A DNA stretch of 53,845 bases from Syntrophobacterales bacterium (GCA_023229795.1 JALNYP010000025.1:1-53845), one strand, 5' to 3'. Positions 1 to 9,189 are shown, counted from the first letter of the stretch. Notes: a model not told the origin generated them from the letters alone. Translations and numbers: made by a program.

Positions 1-6
1 CTTCAT
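1..6 (-). CDS. Start of a divergent gene cut by the left edge
   Basis: On the minus strand an ATG (4-6) followed by AAG runs off the left edge, giving only Met-Lys. A strong Shine-Dalgarno GGAGG lies at 13-17, with about six bases to the ATG. The Met-Lys start is common for exported proteins. Because livH-M-G-F lie divergently, a periplasmic amino-acid-binding protein (livJ) is one guess, but nothing in the two visible codons proves it. Confidence 0.45.
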
Positions 7-259
7 GTGAATCCTCCAACAAATACTGCAAATATTTCCTGCCAAAAAAGCAGGGGCACAGCAGTCAGGCAAAAAAAAATCGGCAAGGAATTAGCACCCC
101 TGTCCGATTCTTGTCCAGGACTTGTGGCCCTGCCTTCAGTCTGACATGCTAAACTTTTTATAGTTTACCAGAAATTTAGTCGGTGTCAAGCTCTAAGAAA
201 TAATTATGGGTCACCGCCGACTTTAGCCTCCCGGCCCTGATCTCTGCCATAATACCCGC
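7..259. other. Divergent intergenic region upstream of livH
   Basis: This 253-base stretch separates the left-edge gene from livH and is AT-richer than the genes around it. It should hold divergent promoters, but I cannot assign a -35/-10 pair with confidence. No good Shine-Dalgarno precedes the livH start. Confidence 0.5.
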
Positions 260-1156
260 GTGGATTTTCTCACCTTTCTGCAGCAGCTCATCAACGGCCT
301 GTCCCTGGGCAGTCTCTATGCCCTCATTGCCATCGGCTACACCTTGGTGTACGGCATCCTGCGGCTCATCAATTTCGCCCACGGCGACCTCTTGATGGTC
401 GCGGCCTATCTGGCGGTCATGGCAGTAGGGCTCTTTAGCTGGCCCTGGCCCGCGGCCTTCGGCCTGGCCATCGGTCTCACCGGCCTCATGGGGGTGCTCC
501 TCGAGCGGGGGGCCTACCGGCCCCTGCGCCGGGCGCCGCGCATTTCGCTGTTGATCTCCGCCATTGCCGCCTCTTTCCTGCTGGAGAACCTGGCTCTGGT
601 CATCGCCGGGGGCCGGCCCCTGCCCTTCCCCACCCCCCGGCTCCTGGCCGGCGCCTTTGCCCTGGGGGGCCTGTACGTGCCCCGCTTGAGCCTCCTCATC
701 CCCCTGGTTACGGCCGTACTCTTGGCAGGGCTCTTTGTCATTATCTATAGGACCGCGGCGGGCCGGGCCATGCGGGCCATCGCCCTGGACCTCGAGACCG
801 TCAGCCTCATGGGCATCGACGTCAACCGCATCATCGCCTTTACCTTTCTCATCGGCTCGCTCCTGGCCGGGGCCGGCGGACTCCTGTGGGCCATGAAGTA
901 TCCCCAGGTGAATCCCTTCATGGGGATCATGCCGGGGCTCAAGGCCTTCATCGCCGCCGTGCTGGGCGGGATCGGCAACGTCACCGGCGCGGTCCTGGGC
1001 GGCCTGCTCCTGGGGCTCCTCGAAGTGATGATCGTGGCCTTCTTTCCGGCCTGGGCGGGCTACCGGGACGCGGTGGCCTTCACCCTGCTCATCGCCCTGC
1101 TCCTGGTGCGCCCCACCGGCCTGCTGGGCGAGGCATTGGGGCAGGAAAAGCTGTAG
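260..1156 (+). CDS. livH: Branched-chain amino acid ABC transporter permease LivH
   Basis: This is one of two inner-membrane permease subunits of a high-affinity branched-chain amino acid (or related amide) importer. The 298 residues are almost entirely hydrophobic, with about eight membrane helices and the LivH family start (QQLINGLSLGSLYALIAIGY). The conserved stretch 'GLKAFIAAVLGGIGNVTGAVLGG' in the C-terminal third carries the EAA-type loop contacting the ATPase. The start is GTG at 260. An in-frame stop at 224-226 leaves little room for another start, although no clear ribosome site is visible. livM follows after about 90 bases holding an inverted repeat. The substrate cannot be read from sequence; urea or amide transporters of this family look alike. 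Confidence 0.93.
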   Translation: MDFLTFLQQLINGLSLGSLYALIAIGYTLVYGILRLINFAHGDLLMVAAYLAVMAVGLFSWPWPAAFGLAIGLTGLMGVLLERGAYRPLRRAPRISLLISAIAASFLLENLALVIAGGRPLPFPTPRLLAGAFALGGLYVPRLSLLIPLVTAVLLAGLFVIIYRTAAGRAMRAIALDLETVSLMGIDVNRIIAFTFLIGSLLAGAGGLLWAMKYPQVNPFMGIMPGLKAFIAAVLGGIGNVTGAVLGGLLLGLLEVMIVAFFPAWAGYRDAVAFTLLIALLLVRPTGLLGEALGQEKL

Positions 1157-1160
1157 AGCG

Positions 1161-1230
1161 GTTAGCAATTAGCAGTTAGGAGGTTGCCGGGCAAACAGAA
1201 AGTTTTTGCATTTGCTAACTGCTAACTGCT
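1161..1230. repeat. Inverted TTAGCAATTAGCAGTTAG-type repeat, livH-livM
   Basis: The copy GTTAGCAATTAGCAGTTAG at 1161-1179 is answered by the opposite-strand version (CTAACTGCTAACTGC) at about 1215-1229, giving a long hairpin between two co-transcribed genes. Related arrays occur at 3067-3199 and 4173-4212, so this is a dispersed intergenic repeat. It could stabilise or attenuate the liv transcript. Confidence 0.7.
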
Positions 1231-1248
1231 TCAAAAGGAGTCATTGCT

Positions 1249-2304
1249 ATCCGCAAGTTGTACCTAAACCTGGGAGCCCTGATCCTGCTAGGCCTGTGCC
1301 TGGGGGCGGCGAGCCGCTGGGGCAACGAGTATCAGGTGCGCCTCCTCAATAACGTGGCCATCTTTATCACGCTGGCGGTGGCCTACAACCTGGTGAACGG
1401 CGTCTGCGGCCAACTCCATCTGGGACCCAACGCCTTTATCACCCTGGGGGCCTACACCGCGGCGCTCCTGACCATGACCCCGGCGGAAAAGACCCTGAAC
1501 TTCCTGGTCACGCCCCTGTACTGGCCGCTGAGCCAGATGGCCCTGCCGTTTCCCCTGGCGCTGCTGGCGGGGGGGCTGGTGGCGGCGGCCTTTGGCCTGA
1601 TTACCGGCTTTCCGGTCTTTCGGGTGCGAGGCGACTACCTGGCTATCGTCACCCTGGGCTTCGGCGAAGTGGTGCGGGTCCTGGCCAACAACCTCCAGGG
1701 CCTGACTAACGGTCCCCTGGGCCTCAAAGGGCTCTATCCTTACACCAATCTCTGGTGGTCCTGGGGGGTGGCGGCGGTGGCGGTCATGGTCATCGTCTCC
1801 CTGGTCAACTCCAGCTACGGCCGGGCCTTGCAGGCCATCCGGGAGGATGAGACCGCGGCCAGGGCCGCGGGCGTCAACACCTTTCGCCACCTGCTGGGCG
1901 CATATATCCTCAGCGCCTTTTTCTTCGGGGTGGGCGGGGGGCTCTTGGCCCACCTCATCACCACCATCTCCCCGTCGCTCTTCACCTTTTTCCTCACCTT
2001 CAACCTGCTCATCATCATCGTGGTGGGGGGGTTGGGGTCCACCACCGGCGCCATCCTGGCCGCAGCCTTCTTCACCCTGGCGGGGGAGTGGCTGCGGATC
2101 GTCGAAGAACCCGCCACCATCTTCGGGCACACCATCCCCGGCGTTCCCGGCATGCGCATGGTGATCCTGTCCCTAGCGCTGCTCCTGGTGATCATGTATT
2201 TCCGCCGGGGCTTTTTAGGCCGGCGGGAGTTCTCCTGGCAGGGCCTGGGCCGCTGGCTGCAACGCCGGTTCACTACCCCGGCGCCGGGCCCCAGGGCAGA
2301 CTAG
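1249..2304 (+). CDS. livM: Branched-chain amino acid ABC transporter permease LivM
   Basis: This is the second membrane permease of the liv importer, about 351 residues. It shows the LivM signatures 'AYNLVNGVCGQLHLGPNAFITLGAY' near the N-terminus, 'FRVRGDYLAIVTLGFGEVVRV' in the middle, and 'LLIIIVVGGLGSTTGAILAA' for the ATPase-contact loop. It has about eight to ten membrane helices and a basic C-terminal tail. Start choice: AAGGAG at 1235-1240 is eight bases from an ATC codon at 1249 (Met-Arg-Lys-Leu-Tyr), but 17 bases from the first conventional in-frame start, TTG at 1258. I favour the rare ATC start; TTG at 1258 is the conservative alternative. It ends six bases before livG. Confidence 0.92.
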   Translation: MRKLYLNLGALILLGLCLGAASRWGNEYQVRLLNNVAIFITLAVAYNLVNGVCGQLHLGPNAFITLGAYTAALLTMTPAEKTLNFLVTPLYWPLSQMALPFPLALLAGGLVAAAFGLITGFPVFRVRGDYLAIVTLGFGEVVRVLANNLQGLTNGPLGLKGLYPYTNLWWSWGVAAVAVMVIVSLVNSSYGRALQAIREDETAARAAGVNTFRHLLGAYILSAFFFGVGGGLLAHLITTISPSLFTFFLTFNLLIIIVVGGLGSTTGAILAAAFFTLAGEWLRIVEEPATIFGHTIPGVPGMRMVILSLALLLVIMYFRRGFLGRREFSWQGLGRWLQRRFTTPAPGPRAD

Positions 2305-2310
2305 ACGTCC

Positions 2311-3066
<756 letters not shown>

Positions 3067-3069
<3 letters not shown>

Positions 3070-3199
3070 CAGTTAGCAATTAGCAGTCAGCAGTTAGCAG
3101 TTAGCCAAGATGAAATGCAGATTTAGGTAAGGTCTATTGATTTGGAGAACTGTGCTTTGTGTTTTTGGCTAATTGCTAACTGCTATTTGCTAGTTGCTA
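3067..3199. repeat. TTAGCAATTAGCAG repeat cluster, livG-livF
   Basis: Several tandem-like units of AGCAGTTAGCAATTAGCAG (3067-3105) overlap the livG stop. Opposite-strand units (TGGCTAATTGCTAACTGC and relatives, 3166-3199) run almost up to the livF ribosome site. The arms can pair into a long imperfect hairpin. It is the same repeat family as in the livH-livM gap. Confidence 0.7.
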
Positions 3200-3211
3200 A
3201 AGGAACTCAGA

Positions 3212-3919
<708 letters not shown>

Positions 3920-4227
3920 GCCCGGGGACCTCGCCTGCCCCCGCCGCCTAAGGTTATCTCCGCCCTGGTCCGATAATCAGGTTGCGGGGAAGTTCTCCTG
4001 TGCTGGGCAGGTGAATCGGGCCAGCCGCGGGGGCTACAGACCAACGGGAAAAGAACTCAAAGGGTCCCCCTTCCTAATTAATGAAATTTCTGATAAAATT
4101 TATCGTTGAGTCAGATCGAAATTAGAACCGGTATCACCTCCATATCATCATTTCTCAGACCAACAAAATCTTGGCTGACAGCTGACCGCTGAAAGCTGAT
4201 AGCTGATAGCTATACCGGGAGGTCGCG
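3920..4227. other. Intergenic region livF-prfB
   Basis: There is no gene here. The first 110 bases are GC-rich and could fold, but I recognise no riboswitch consensus. The middle (about 4070-4140) is AT-rich and a likely promoter zone for prfB. A cluster of GCTGACAGCTGACC / AGCTGATAGCTGATAGCT units occupies 4173-4212, next to the prfB ribosome site. Confidence 0.5.
4173..4212. repeat. AGCTGATAGCTGA repeat cluster upstream of prfB
   Basis: Near-tandem units reading GCTGACAGCTGACC and AGCTGATAGCTGATAGCT are related in style to the TTAGCAATTAGCAG arrays in the liv operon. The cluster ends five bases before the GGGAGG ribosome site of prfB, so it lies in the 5' leader. Confidence 0.6.
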
Positions 4228-5341
4228 ATGTTACAAGATAGCGTAGAATTGAAAACCAGATTGAAGGGGTTGCAGGACCGTCTGGAAACCCTTCGAGGTC
4301 ATCTTTGATCTGGCGGGCAAACAAGTCAGGCTGCGCCATCTAGATGAGCTGATGGGCGCCCCGGAGCTGTGGGACGATCAGGCCCGGGCCGCGGACATCC
4401 TTAGGGAGCGGGCCGGCCTCATGCAGGCCACGGAAGAATATGTGGCGCGGCACAAGCAACTGGAGGACCTGGAACTGCTCCTGGATATGGCCCTGGAGGA
4501 AGAGGACCACCAGACCCTGAAAGAAGTGGCCAGGGACCTGACGGCCCTGGAGCGCGACTTCTCGGACTGGGAGCTCAAGCTGCTCCTGGGCGGCGAGGAA
4601 GACGAGAAGAATGCCATCATCACCATCCATGCCGGCGCCGGCGGCACCGAGGCCCAGGATTGGGCCGAAATCCTCTTGCGCATGTACCTGCGCTACGCCG
4701 AACGTAAGGGCTTCAAGACCGAGACCATCGACCTGTTGCCCGGCGACGAGGCCGGGGTCAAGAGCGTTACCTTCACCACCAGCGGACCCTATGCCTTCGG
4801 CTATCTGAAGAGCGAAAACGGCATCCACCGCCTGGTGCGTATCTCGCCCTTTGACGCCAGCGGCCGCCGCCACACCTCCTTTGCGGCGGTGCAGGTGCTG
4901 CCCGAAGTGGACGACCGCATCGACATCGATATCCAGGAAAAGGACCTGCGCATCGACACCTTCCGGGCCAGCGGCCCCGGCGGCCAGCACGTCAACAAGA
5001 CCTCCTCCGCGGTGCGCCTCACCCATATGCCTTCCGGCATCGTGGTTTCTTCCCAGACGGAGCGCTCCCAGCACCGCAACCGGGAACTGGCCATGAAGGT
5101 GCTCCGGGCCCGCCTCTATAACCTGGAGAAGCGCAAGCGGGCCGAAAAGAAGCAGGAACTGCAGGATACCCAGAAAGACATCGCCTGGGGCAGCCAGATC
5201 CGCTCTTATGTCATGCAGCCCTACCGCATGATCAAAGACCACCGCACCAAACACGAAGAGGGCAACGTCGACGCGGTCCTGGACGGCGACCTGGACCGCT
5301 TCGTAGAGGCCTATCTGCTGAATCCCGAAGCAGCGGAATAA
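4228..5341 (+). CDS. prfB: Peptide chain release factor 2, programmed +1 frameshift
   Basis: RF2 recognises UGA and UAA stop codons and triggers peptidyl-tRNA hydrolysis. Zero-frame translation starts at ATG 4228 (Shine-Dalgarno GGGAGG at 4218-4223) and meets UGA at 4306-4308 after 26 codons. A +1 slip on CUU (4303-4305) skips T4306 and continues GAT CTG GCG to 5341, giving about 370 residues against 365 in E. coli. The anticodon-mimic tripeptide SPF lies at about 206 (VRISPFDASG) and the catalytic GGQ at about 250 (SGPGGQHVNKT). Joining coordinates are 4228-4305 plus 4307-5341. The UGA within its own message is the standard autoregulatory design. Confidence 0.96.
4294..4309 (+). promoter_or_regulatory. 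RF2 autoregulatory frameshift site
   Basis: The sequence CGAGGTCATCTTTGAT contains a Shine-Dalgarno-like GAGGT a few bases upstream of the CTT-TGA slip site. This is the same arrangement as the E. coli prfB site (AGGGGG..CUUUGA). When RF2 is scarce, the pause at UGA allows the P-site tRNA to slip by +1. Confidence 0.93.
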
Positions 5342-5382
5342 TAATTTTCCACATTATCCGAGAAACATCGTTTTCCCCAACT

Positions 5383-5447
5383 AGGGGCGACCCGCCGGGT
5401 CGCCCCTGCGACATATAAAGCCTGATGTAGGGTGGGCACGGCCCACC
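5383..5447. repeat. Two intergenic palindromes, prfB downstream
   Basis: A perfect palindrome-like hairpin (AGGGGCGACCC..GGGTCGCCCCT, 5383-5407) is followed by GGTGGGC-ACG-GCCCACC at 5431-5447. The first type recurs at about 25562-25585 and the second at 11326-11342. They lie between convergent prfB and the HEPN-like gene. Confidence 0.75.
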
Positions 5448-5511
5448 AAAAATAATGGCGGCCCAGGCCCGCCTCGCACGTACCGTGCCGATATCGGCCA
5501 TAGCGATAAAG

Positions 5512-6069
5512 TTAGCTTCTGGAGCTAATTTCTTCTAACAGTTCCTCAAGATCTTTTCCGGGCAATATGCTGAACCCCTGTTTTTTTTGTCCAAGCGCAG
5601 TTCGGAGCGAGTTGATAGCCTCAAGACCCAATTCGGAGAGGCGCCTGATCTCGTCTGGAGTTATATCGGCCTTTTTGAAAGCTTCTGAATAGCTGAGAGA
5701 TGCATCCCTGTGCGCAAAAAGCTTATTGCGAACAATCGCCAACTTTTCTCGGATTGCAAGGCCCTCTTTCAATGCTTTCTCCGCCGCAGCTATGTAACCT
5801 GTCGAGACTCCTCTATTCTTGGCTTTGTTCACAACATGCTTGATGTTCATATTTCTTTGATTATTTTCGAAGACCTGACAAAAATACATTGTATAAGTTA
5901 TTAACTGGGCATGAATATCGAACCGGAAGAACTCAGAGTAGCGATTCATGGAAGGCAGGTATTTCGAGCGAGTTGGTGCACCTTCATAAATCCACCAAAG
6001 GTCAAAAAAGGTTCGTGCCCGAAGTACGATCTGAACCAATGCGTCAAGTTTTTCCTCTAATGTCATCAT
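5512..6069 (-). CDS. HEPN-type (AbiU2-like) hypothetical protein
   Basis: This is a soluble, mostly helical protein of about 185 residues. The stretch IREKLAIVRNKLFAHRD holds the HEPN RNase motif R-x5-H (Arg114 to His120), and the context resembles the AbiU2-like HEPN group, whose members are found in phage-abortive and toxin-like settings. Function is inferred only from this motif. Start choice: ATG at 6069 is preceded by GGA nine bases upstream; TTG at 6087 and ATG at 6066 are alternatives. Base composition is clearly AT-richer than its neighbours, suggesting transfer. It stands alone, with no obvious antitoxin partner beside it. Confidence 0.6.
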   Translation of the reverse strand: MMTLEEKLDALVQIVLRARTFFDLWWIYEGAPTRSKYLPSMNRYSEFFRFDIHAQLITYTMYFCQVFENNQRNMNIKHVVNKAKNRGVSTGYIAAAEKALKEGLAIREKLAIVRNKLFAHRDASLSYSEAFKKADITPDEIRRLSELGLEAINSLRTALGQKKQGFSILPGKDLEELLEEISSRS

Positions 6070-6170
6070 TTGGCATTTTCCAAGCAAAGTTTAGGAACGA
6101 GGATTTAAAGGCTCGTCCTTTCTCGAATTAAAAATCTTCCCGCCCAACCCGGGCGGCGTCATTTCGGCTT

Positions 6171-7013
6171 TCACCCGCCTCCAGGTTCACAAGCCGCCTC
6201 TTTCAGGGGTTCGGTCACCAACCCGGCTTGGGCGGTGATATCGTCTTTGGCCGCCGCGTCCACCAGTTTTTCCCCGTAAAATAAGGCCCCTTCGGTGTAA
6301 GGGGAACTCTTGAAGCCGGTGTACGCGGCCAGGCGCGCCCGGTGGAAACCGGTTTTCAGCAGCAGACCCAGGAAAGCCTTTCCCGGGATGGCCCCGCCGA
6401 TTCACTGGAACCAGTTTTCCACCTTATCGCCCTTCTCCGGCGGCAGCGCCGCCACCAGGACCATATCCGCGAGCATGAGGCGGCCGCCGGGTTTCAAGAC
6501 CCGGTGGGCCTCGGCCAGGGCTTGCTCTTTATCCAGGGTCAGGTTGAAGACGCCGTTACTGATCACCGCGTCGAAGTCGTCAGCCGGGAAGGGCAGGGCC
6601 TCGGCGTCGGCCGGCTCAAAGCGCACCTGGGGCCAGCCCAGCCGCGCCAGGTGGCCCCGGGCCGTCTCGATCATCGCGGCGGTAACATCGACCCCCACCA
6701 CCCGGCCGCCTTCCCCCACCAGATGGGCCGCCACCAGGGAGTCCACTCCGGCCCCGCAGCCGATATCCAGGACCGCATCCCCGGGGTAGAGCGGCCCCAG
6801 GCTGAAGGGGTTGCCCACGCCGCAGAACGCGGCCAGGATGGCCGGGGGGAAATCCCGCAGGACCTCCGGGGGGTAACCCAACTGCTCCATACCCTCCCGG
6901 CCGGTGGGGTAGCGGAAGCAGCCGCCGGGCCCCGCCGCGGCCACCTTGTCATACTTTTCCCTGATGCCCTGGCGCACCTTCCGGATTTCCGGTTCGGTCA
7001 AATCCCGGCTCAT
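6171..7013 (-). CDS. ArsM-like SAM methyltransferase, probable selenoprotein (Sec204)
   Basis: This is a class I SAM-dependent methyltransferase related to arsenite methyltransferase, about 280 residues if UGA at 6402-6404 is read through. SAM motif I is VLDIGCGAG (81-89) and post-motif VVGVDV is at 105-110. Cys32 and Cys64 (FCGVGNP) match the metalloid-binding cysteines of ArsM. After WFQ (201-203) comes UGA; the same frame then continues IGGAIPGKAFLGLLLKTGF and runs 76 codons to TGA at 6171. ArsM proteins have Cys exactly at this point (W-x-x-C-x-x-GA-x(7)-LL-x-x-GF). A SECIS-like hairpin follows at 6367-6387. The start is ATG 7013, with AAGGA eight bases upstream. The alternative is a plain nonsense mutation. 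Arsenite as substrate is inferred from family only. Confidence 0.82.
6367..6387 (-). promoter_or_regulatory. Candidate bacterial SECIS hairpin in the ArsM-like gene
   Basis: Read on the minus strand, CCCGGGAAA pairs with UUUCCUGGG (nine pairs, one of them G-U) around the three-base loop GGC. The loop starts at the 24th base after the in-frame UGA (6402-6404). A stable stem with G at the first loop positions close downstream of UGA is what SelB-dependent bacterial SECIS elements look like. Confidence 0.7.
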
Positions 7014-7094
7014 GGTATTATCCTTATGAAGCTTCTTTGTAGGGGGGACCTGCGTGTCCCCCCTGAGGGCGCACACCCAGCGCGCCCTTACCTT

Positions 7095-7664
7095 TCAGCC
7101 GATATCCTTGCCCACCGCGAAGGCCTGGCCCAGAAATTTGCCGATGCCGTGATAGGTCCGGATCTCGGGACCGAAGATGATGGGCCGGACCTTCTCGATA
7201 TCCGGGAAGCCCTTCTCCCCCAGGACGGCCTCGTCGGCCTTGACGTCCAGGATTTCCCCGATAAACAGGGTGTGCAGGCCGATCTCCAGGGTGTGGAGCA
7301 GCTTGCACTCCAGCACCAGGGGAAATTCCTCGACATAGGGGGCATCCACCATTTTCCCGGCCGTCGGGGTGAGGCGGGCGGCCGCGAACTTGTTCACGTC
7401 CTTGCCGCTGGCCATGCCCAAATAATCCACCTCCCGCACGTGGGCCTCGGAGGGCACGCTGATGGTAAAGGCCTGGCGCGCCACGATATTCCCATAAGTA
7501 TAGGTAGCTTTGCGCAGAGAGACCCCGACGCAGGGGGGCTTGGAGCAGCAGATGGAAGCCCAGGCCGCAGTCATGGCGTTGGGCTTATCGTTGGCGTCAT
7601 AGGTCCCCACCACCCACACCGGGGTCGGGAAAGCCATGGTTCTCGGGCCGATGGATTTTTTCAT
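7095..7664 (-). CDS. Flavin reductase-like (flavoredoxin type) protein
   Basis: This FMN-binding split-barrel protein of 189 residues belongs to the flavin reductase-like/flavoredoxin family, which binds FMN and moves electrons in anaerobes. Typical sequence: TPVWVVGTYDANDKPNAMTAAWASICCSKPP at the N-terminus (flavin phosphate contacts) and LVLECKLLHTLEIGLHTLFIGEILD in the last third. The start ATG 7664 has a strong GAGGAGG six bases upstream. The ArsM-like gene follows after 81 bases on the same strand, so the pair is probably one operon. The partner enzyme is unknown. Confidence 0.85.
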   Translation of the reverse strand: MKKSIGPRTMAFPTPVWVVGTYDANDKPNAMTAAWASICCSKPPCVGVSLRKATYTYGNIVARQAFTISVPSEAHVREVDYLGMASGKDVNKFAAARLTPTAGKMVDAPYVEEFPLVLECKLLHTLEIGLHTLFIGEILDVKADEAVLGEKGFPDIEKVRPIIFGPEIRTYHGIGKFLGQAFAVGKDIG

Positions 7665-7777
7665 GGTTGTCCTCCTCGCCTAGAATATTAAGTCCGATCC
7701 GCGCACATGCAATGTCATTCTCTCCAAAGGGCAGAGGGGAAAAAGGAGAAAATTGAGGATGAGCGCCCTGGCTTGGC

Positions 7778-7812
7778 AAAAAAAAGCCCGGTAAACCAGA
7801 GGCTCACCGGGC
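7778..7812 (-). terminator. Intrinsic terminator of the HdrD-like gene
   Basis: On the minus strand GCCCGGT pairs with ACCGGGC across a 13-base loop and is followed directly by a run of eight T. It lies 24 bases after the stop of the HdrD-like gene and isolates it from the flavin reductase operon downstream. Confidence 0.9.
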
Positions 7813-7836
7813 TCGTGGCGTCAGATTAAACAGACC

Positions 7837-9189
7837 TTATTCTTCTTCTTCCAACTCGATCCCGTCCCGCTCAAACTGGGCGTCCCGGAGTTCTTTGGCC
7901 TTGGCCTGTTCTGCTTCGCTCCACGGCTCGAATTCCAGACAGTTGGCCACCAGTTCCCAGAGGTACAGGGTTTCCTGGTAGTTGCCCATGTCCATGCGGC
8001 CTTCTTTGTGTTCCTTGCCCAAACCCTTCATGATCTGGTCCCGGCAGTTGTGGCAGGGAGCGATAACCAACTCGGCCCCGGTGCCCTTGATCTGATCGGC
8101 CTTCATCTTGCCGTAAGCCAGGCGCTCGGCGTCGTAGGGCATGGCCCAGGCGCCGCCGCCCGCGCCGCAGCACAGGTTGTTCAGCGGATCGTCGCACATT
8201 TCCCGGAAGAGGCTGGGGTCGATGCACTGCTGGGAGATCCAGCGAGTTTTCGAGGCGTTGTCATCTTTAAAGATCATGTGCGATTTGCGCACATAGTTGC
8301 AGGGATCGTGGACGGTGTAAGCTTCGTGGTACTTGTGGGTATTGAGCTTGATCCTGCCTTCTTTGATGTACTCCTCCAGCAGGTCCATGACGCTGACTAC
8401 TTTGAATTCTTCGAAAACTTCGGGGAACCAATTTTTGAACCCGACCCGGGTTGCATAGTAGGCATGCCCTCATTCGGGGTACAAAATGGTTTTGGCCTTG
8501 ACTCGTCGGGCGTTTTCGATCACCCGACCGACCTGCTCCTTCCAGGCGGGATCGTCACCGGAGAACAGGCCCCAGTTGACGCCTTCCCAGTTGGTGGACG
8601 AAACGGTCCAGTCTTCCTTGGCGGCGTAAAAGATGCGCCACCAGAATTTCATGTCGTCCGGTTCGCCGAAGGGCTCTTTGGAGTTGATGGTGACGATGAT
8701 GTTGGCGCCTTCTTTGTCCACCGGCACATAGAAGCCGGGGCAGGGCTGCTCTTCGTCAGTCTCCATCTCCACGCCCAGTTCGGCCAGGAGAAAGAGGAAG
8801 TCATCCCGGGGAATCCCGAGGTTGTTCCCCCGCTGGAGATTCATCATGGTGCCCTTGTGGATCGGGCCCGGCACCTTGTCGCGGTCCCGGGCGGTGCGGC
8901 AAGCCCGGAAGGTCCGCATCAACTCAATACCCATGGGGCATTGATACTGGCAGCGGCCGCACAGGGTGCAAACCCAGGGCCACTTGGAATCAATGACCTC
9001 CTGCTCCATCCCAAACACGATGGCCCGGATGGCCTTCCGGGAGTCCCAGCCGGGAACCAGTCCGGTGGCCGGACAGCCTCCCGCGCAGGTGCCACAGGTA
9101 TAGCAGCGATCCGCCAGCTCGGGGGCGATATTCCCGATTTTGCGGTGCTTCCTGTCCACCTTGATTTCTTTCACGGCCTCATCTGCCAT
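7837..9189 (-). CDS. HdrD-like iron-sulfur protein, probable selenoprotein (Sec240)
   Basis: This protein of the HdrD/GlpC/DsrK-type iron-sulfur family has about 450 residues if UGA at 8470-8472 is decoded. Two [4Fe-4S] ferredoxin motifs lie at Cys29/32/35/39 and Cys74/77/80/84 (CTLCGRCQYQCP). The C-terminal CCG domain has HDPC (Cys297), CCG (Cys340/341) and CHNC (Cys379/382), the ligand set for a noncubane cluster in HdrB. Between them the frame reads ILYPE-UGA-GHAYYATRVGFKNWF and then continues into the CCG domain; relatives carry Cys in this E-C-G-H context. A SECIS-like hairpin is at 8438-8452. The start ATG 9189 follows GGAGG. Likely role: thiol/disulfide or quinone-linked electron transfer. 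Split genes or a mutation are the alternatives. Confidence 0.82.
8438..8452 (-). promoter_or_regulatory. Candidate bacterial SECIS hairpin in the HdrD-like gene
   Basis: On the minus strand AACCCG pairs with CGGGUU (six perfect pairs) around the three-base loop GGU. As in the ArsM-like gene, the loop starts at the 24th base after UGA (8470-8472). The loop begins with GGU, like the G-U bases contacted by SelB in E. coli fdhF. Confidence 0.7.

Noticed and set aside
176..1168. Long minus-strand open frame opposite livH (and similar ones opposite nuoM, prfB, nuoG, pfk)
   Set aside because: The products are Gly/Gln/His/Pro-rich without any family pattern, and the opposite strand carries clear genes. 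They are by-products of GC-rich codon use.
3930..4070. Possible cobalamin-type riboswitch upstream of prfB
   Set aside because: There is a GGTGAA-like piece and GC-rich stems, but the B12-box core is missing and prfB is not a typical target.
6402..9189. Treating the ArsM-like and HdrD-like genes as pseudogenes or frame-split
   Set aside because: The downstream codons stay in the same frame, keep family residues and lack any second stop; both stops are UGA at a family Cys, each followed by a hairpin at the same distance. Independent decay would not produce this.
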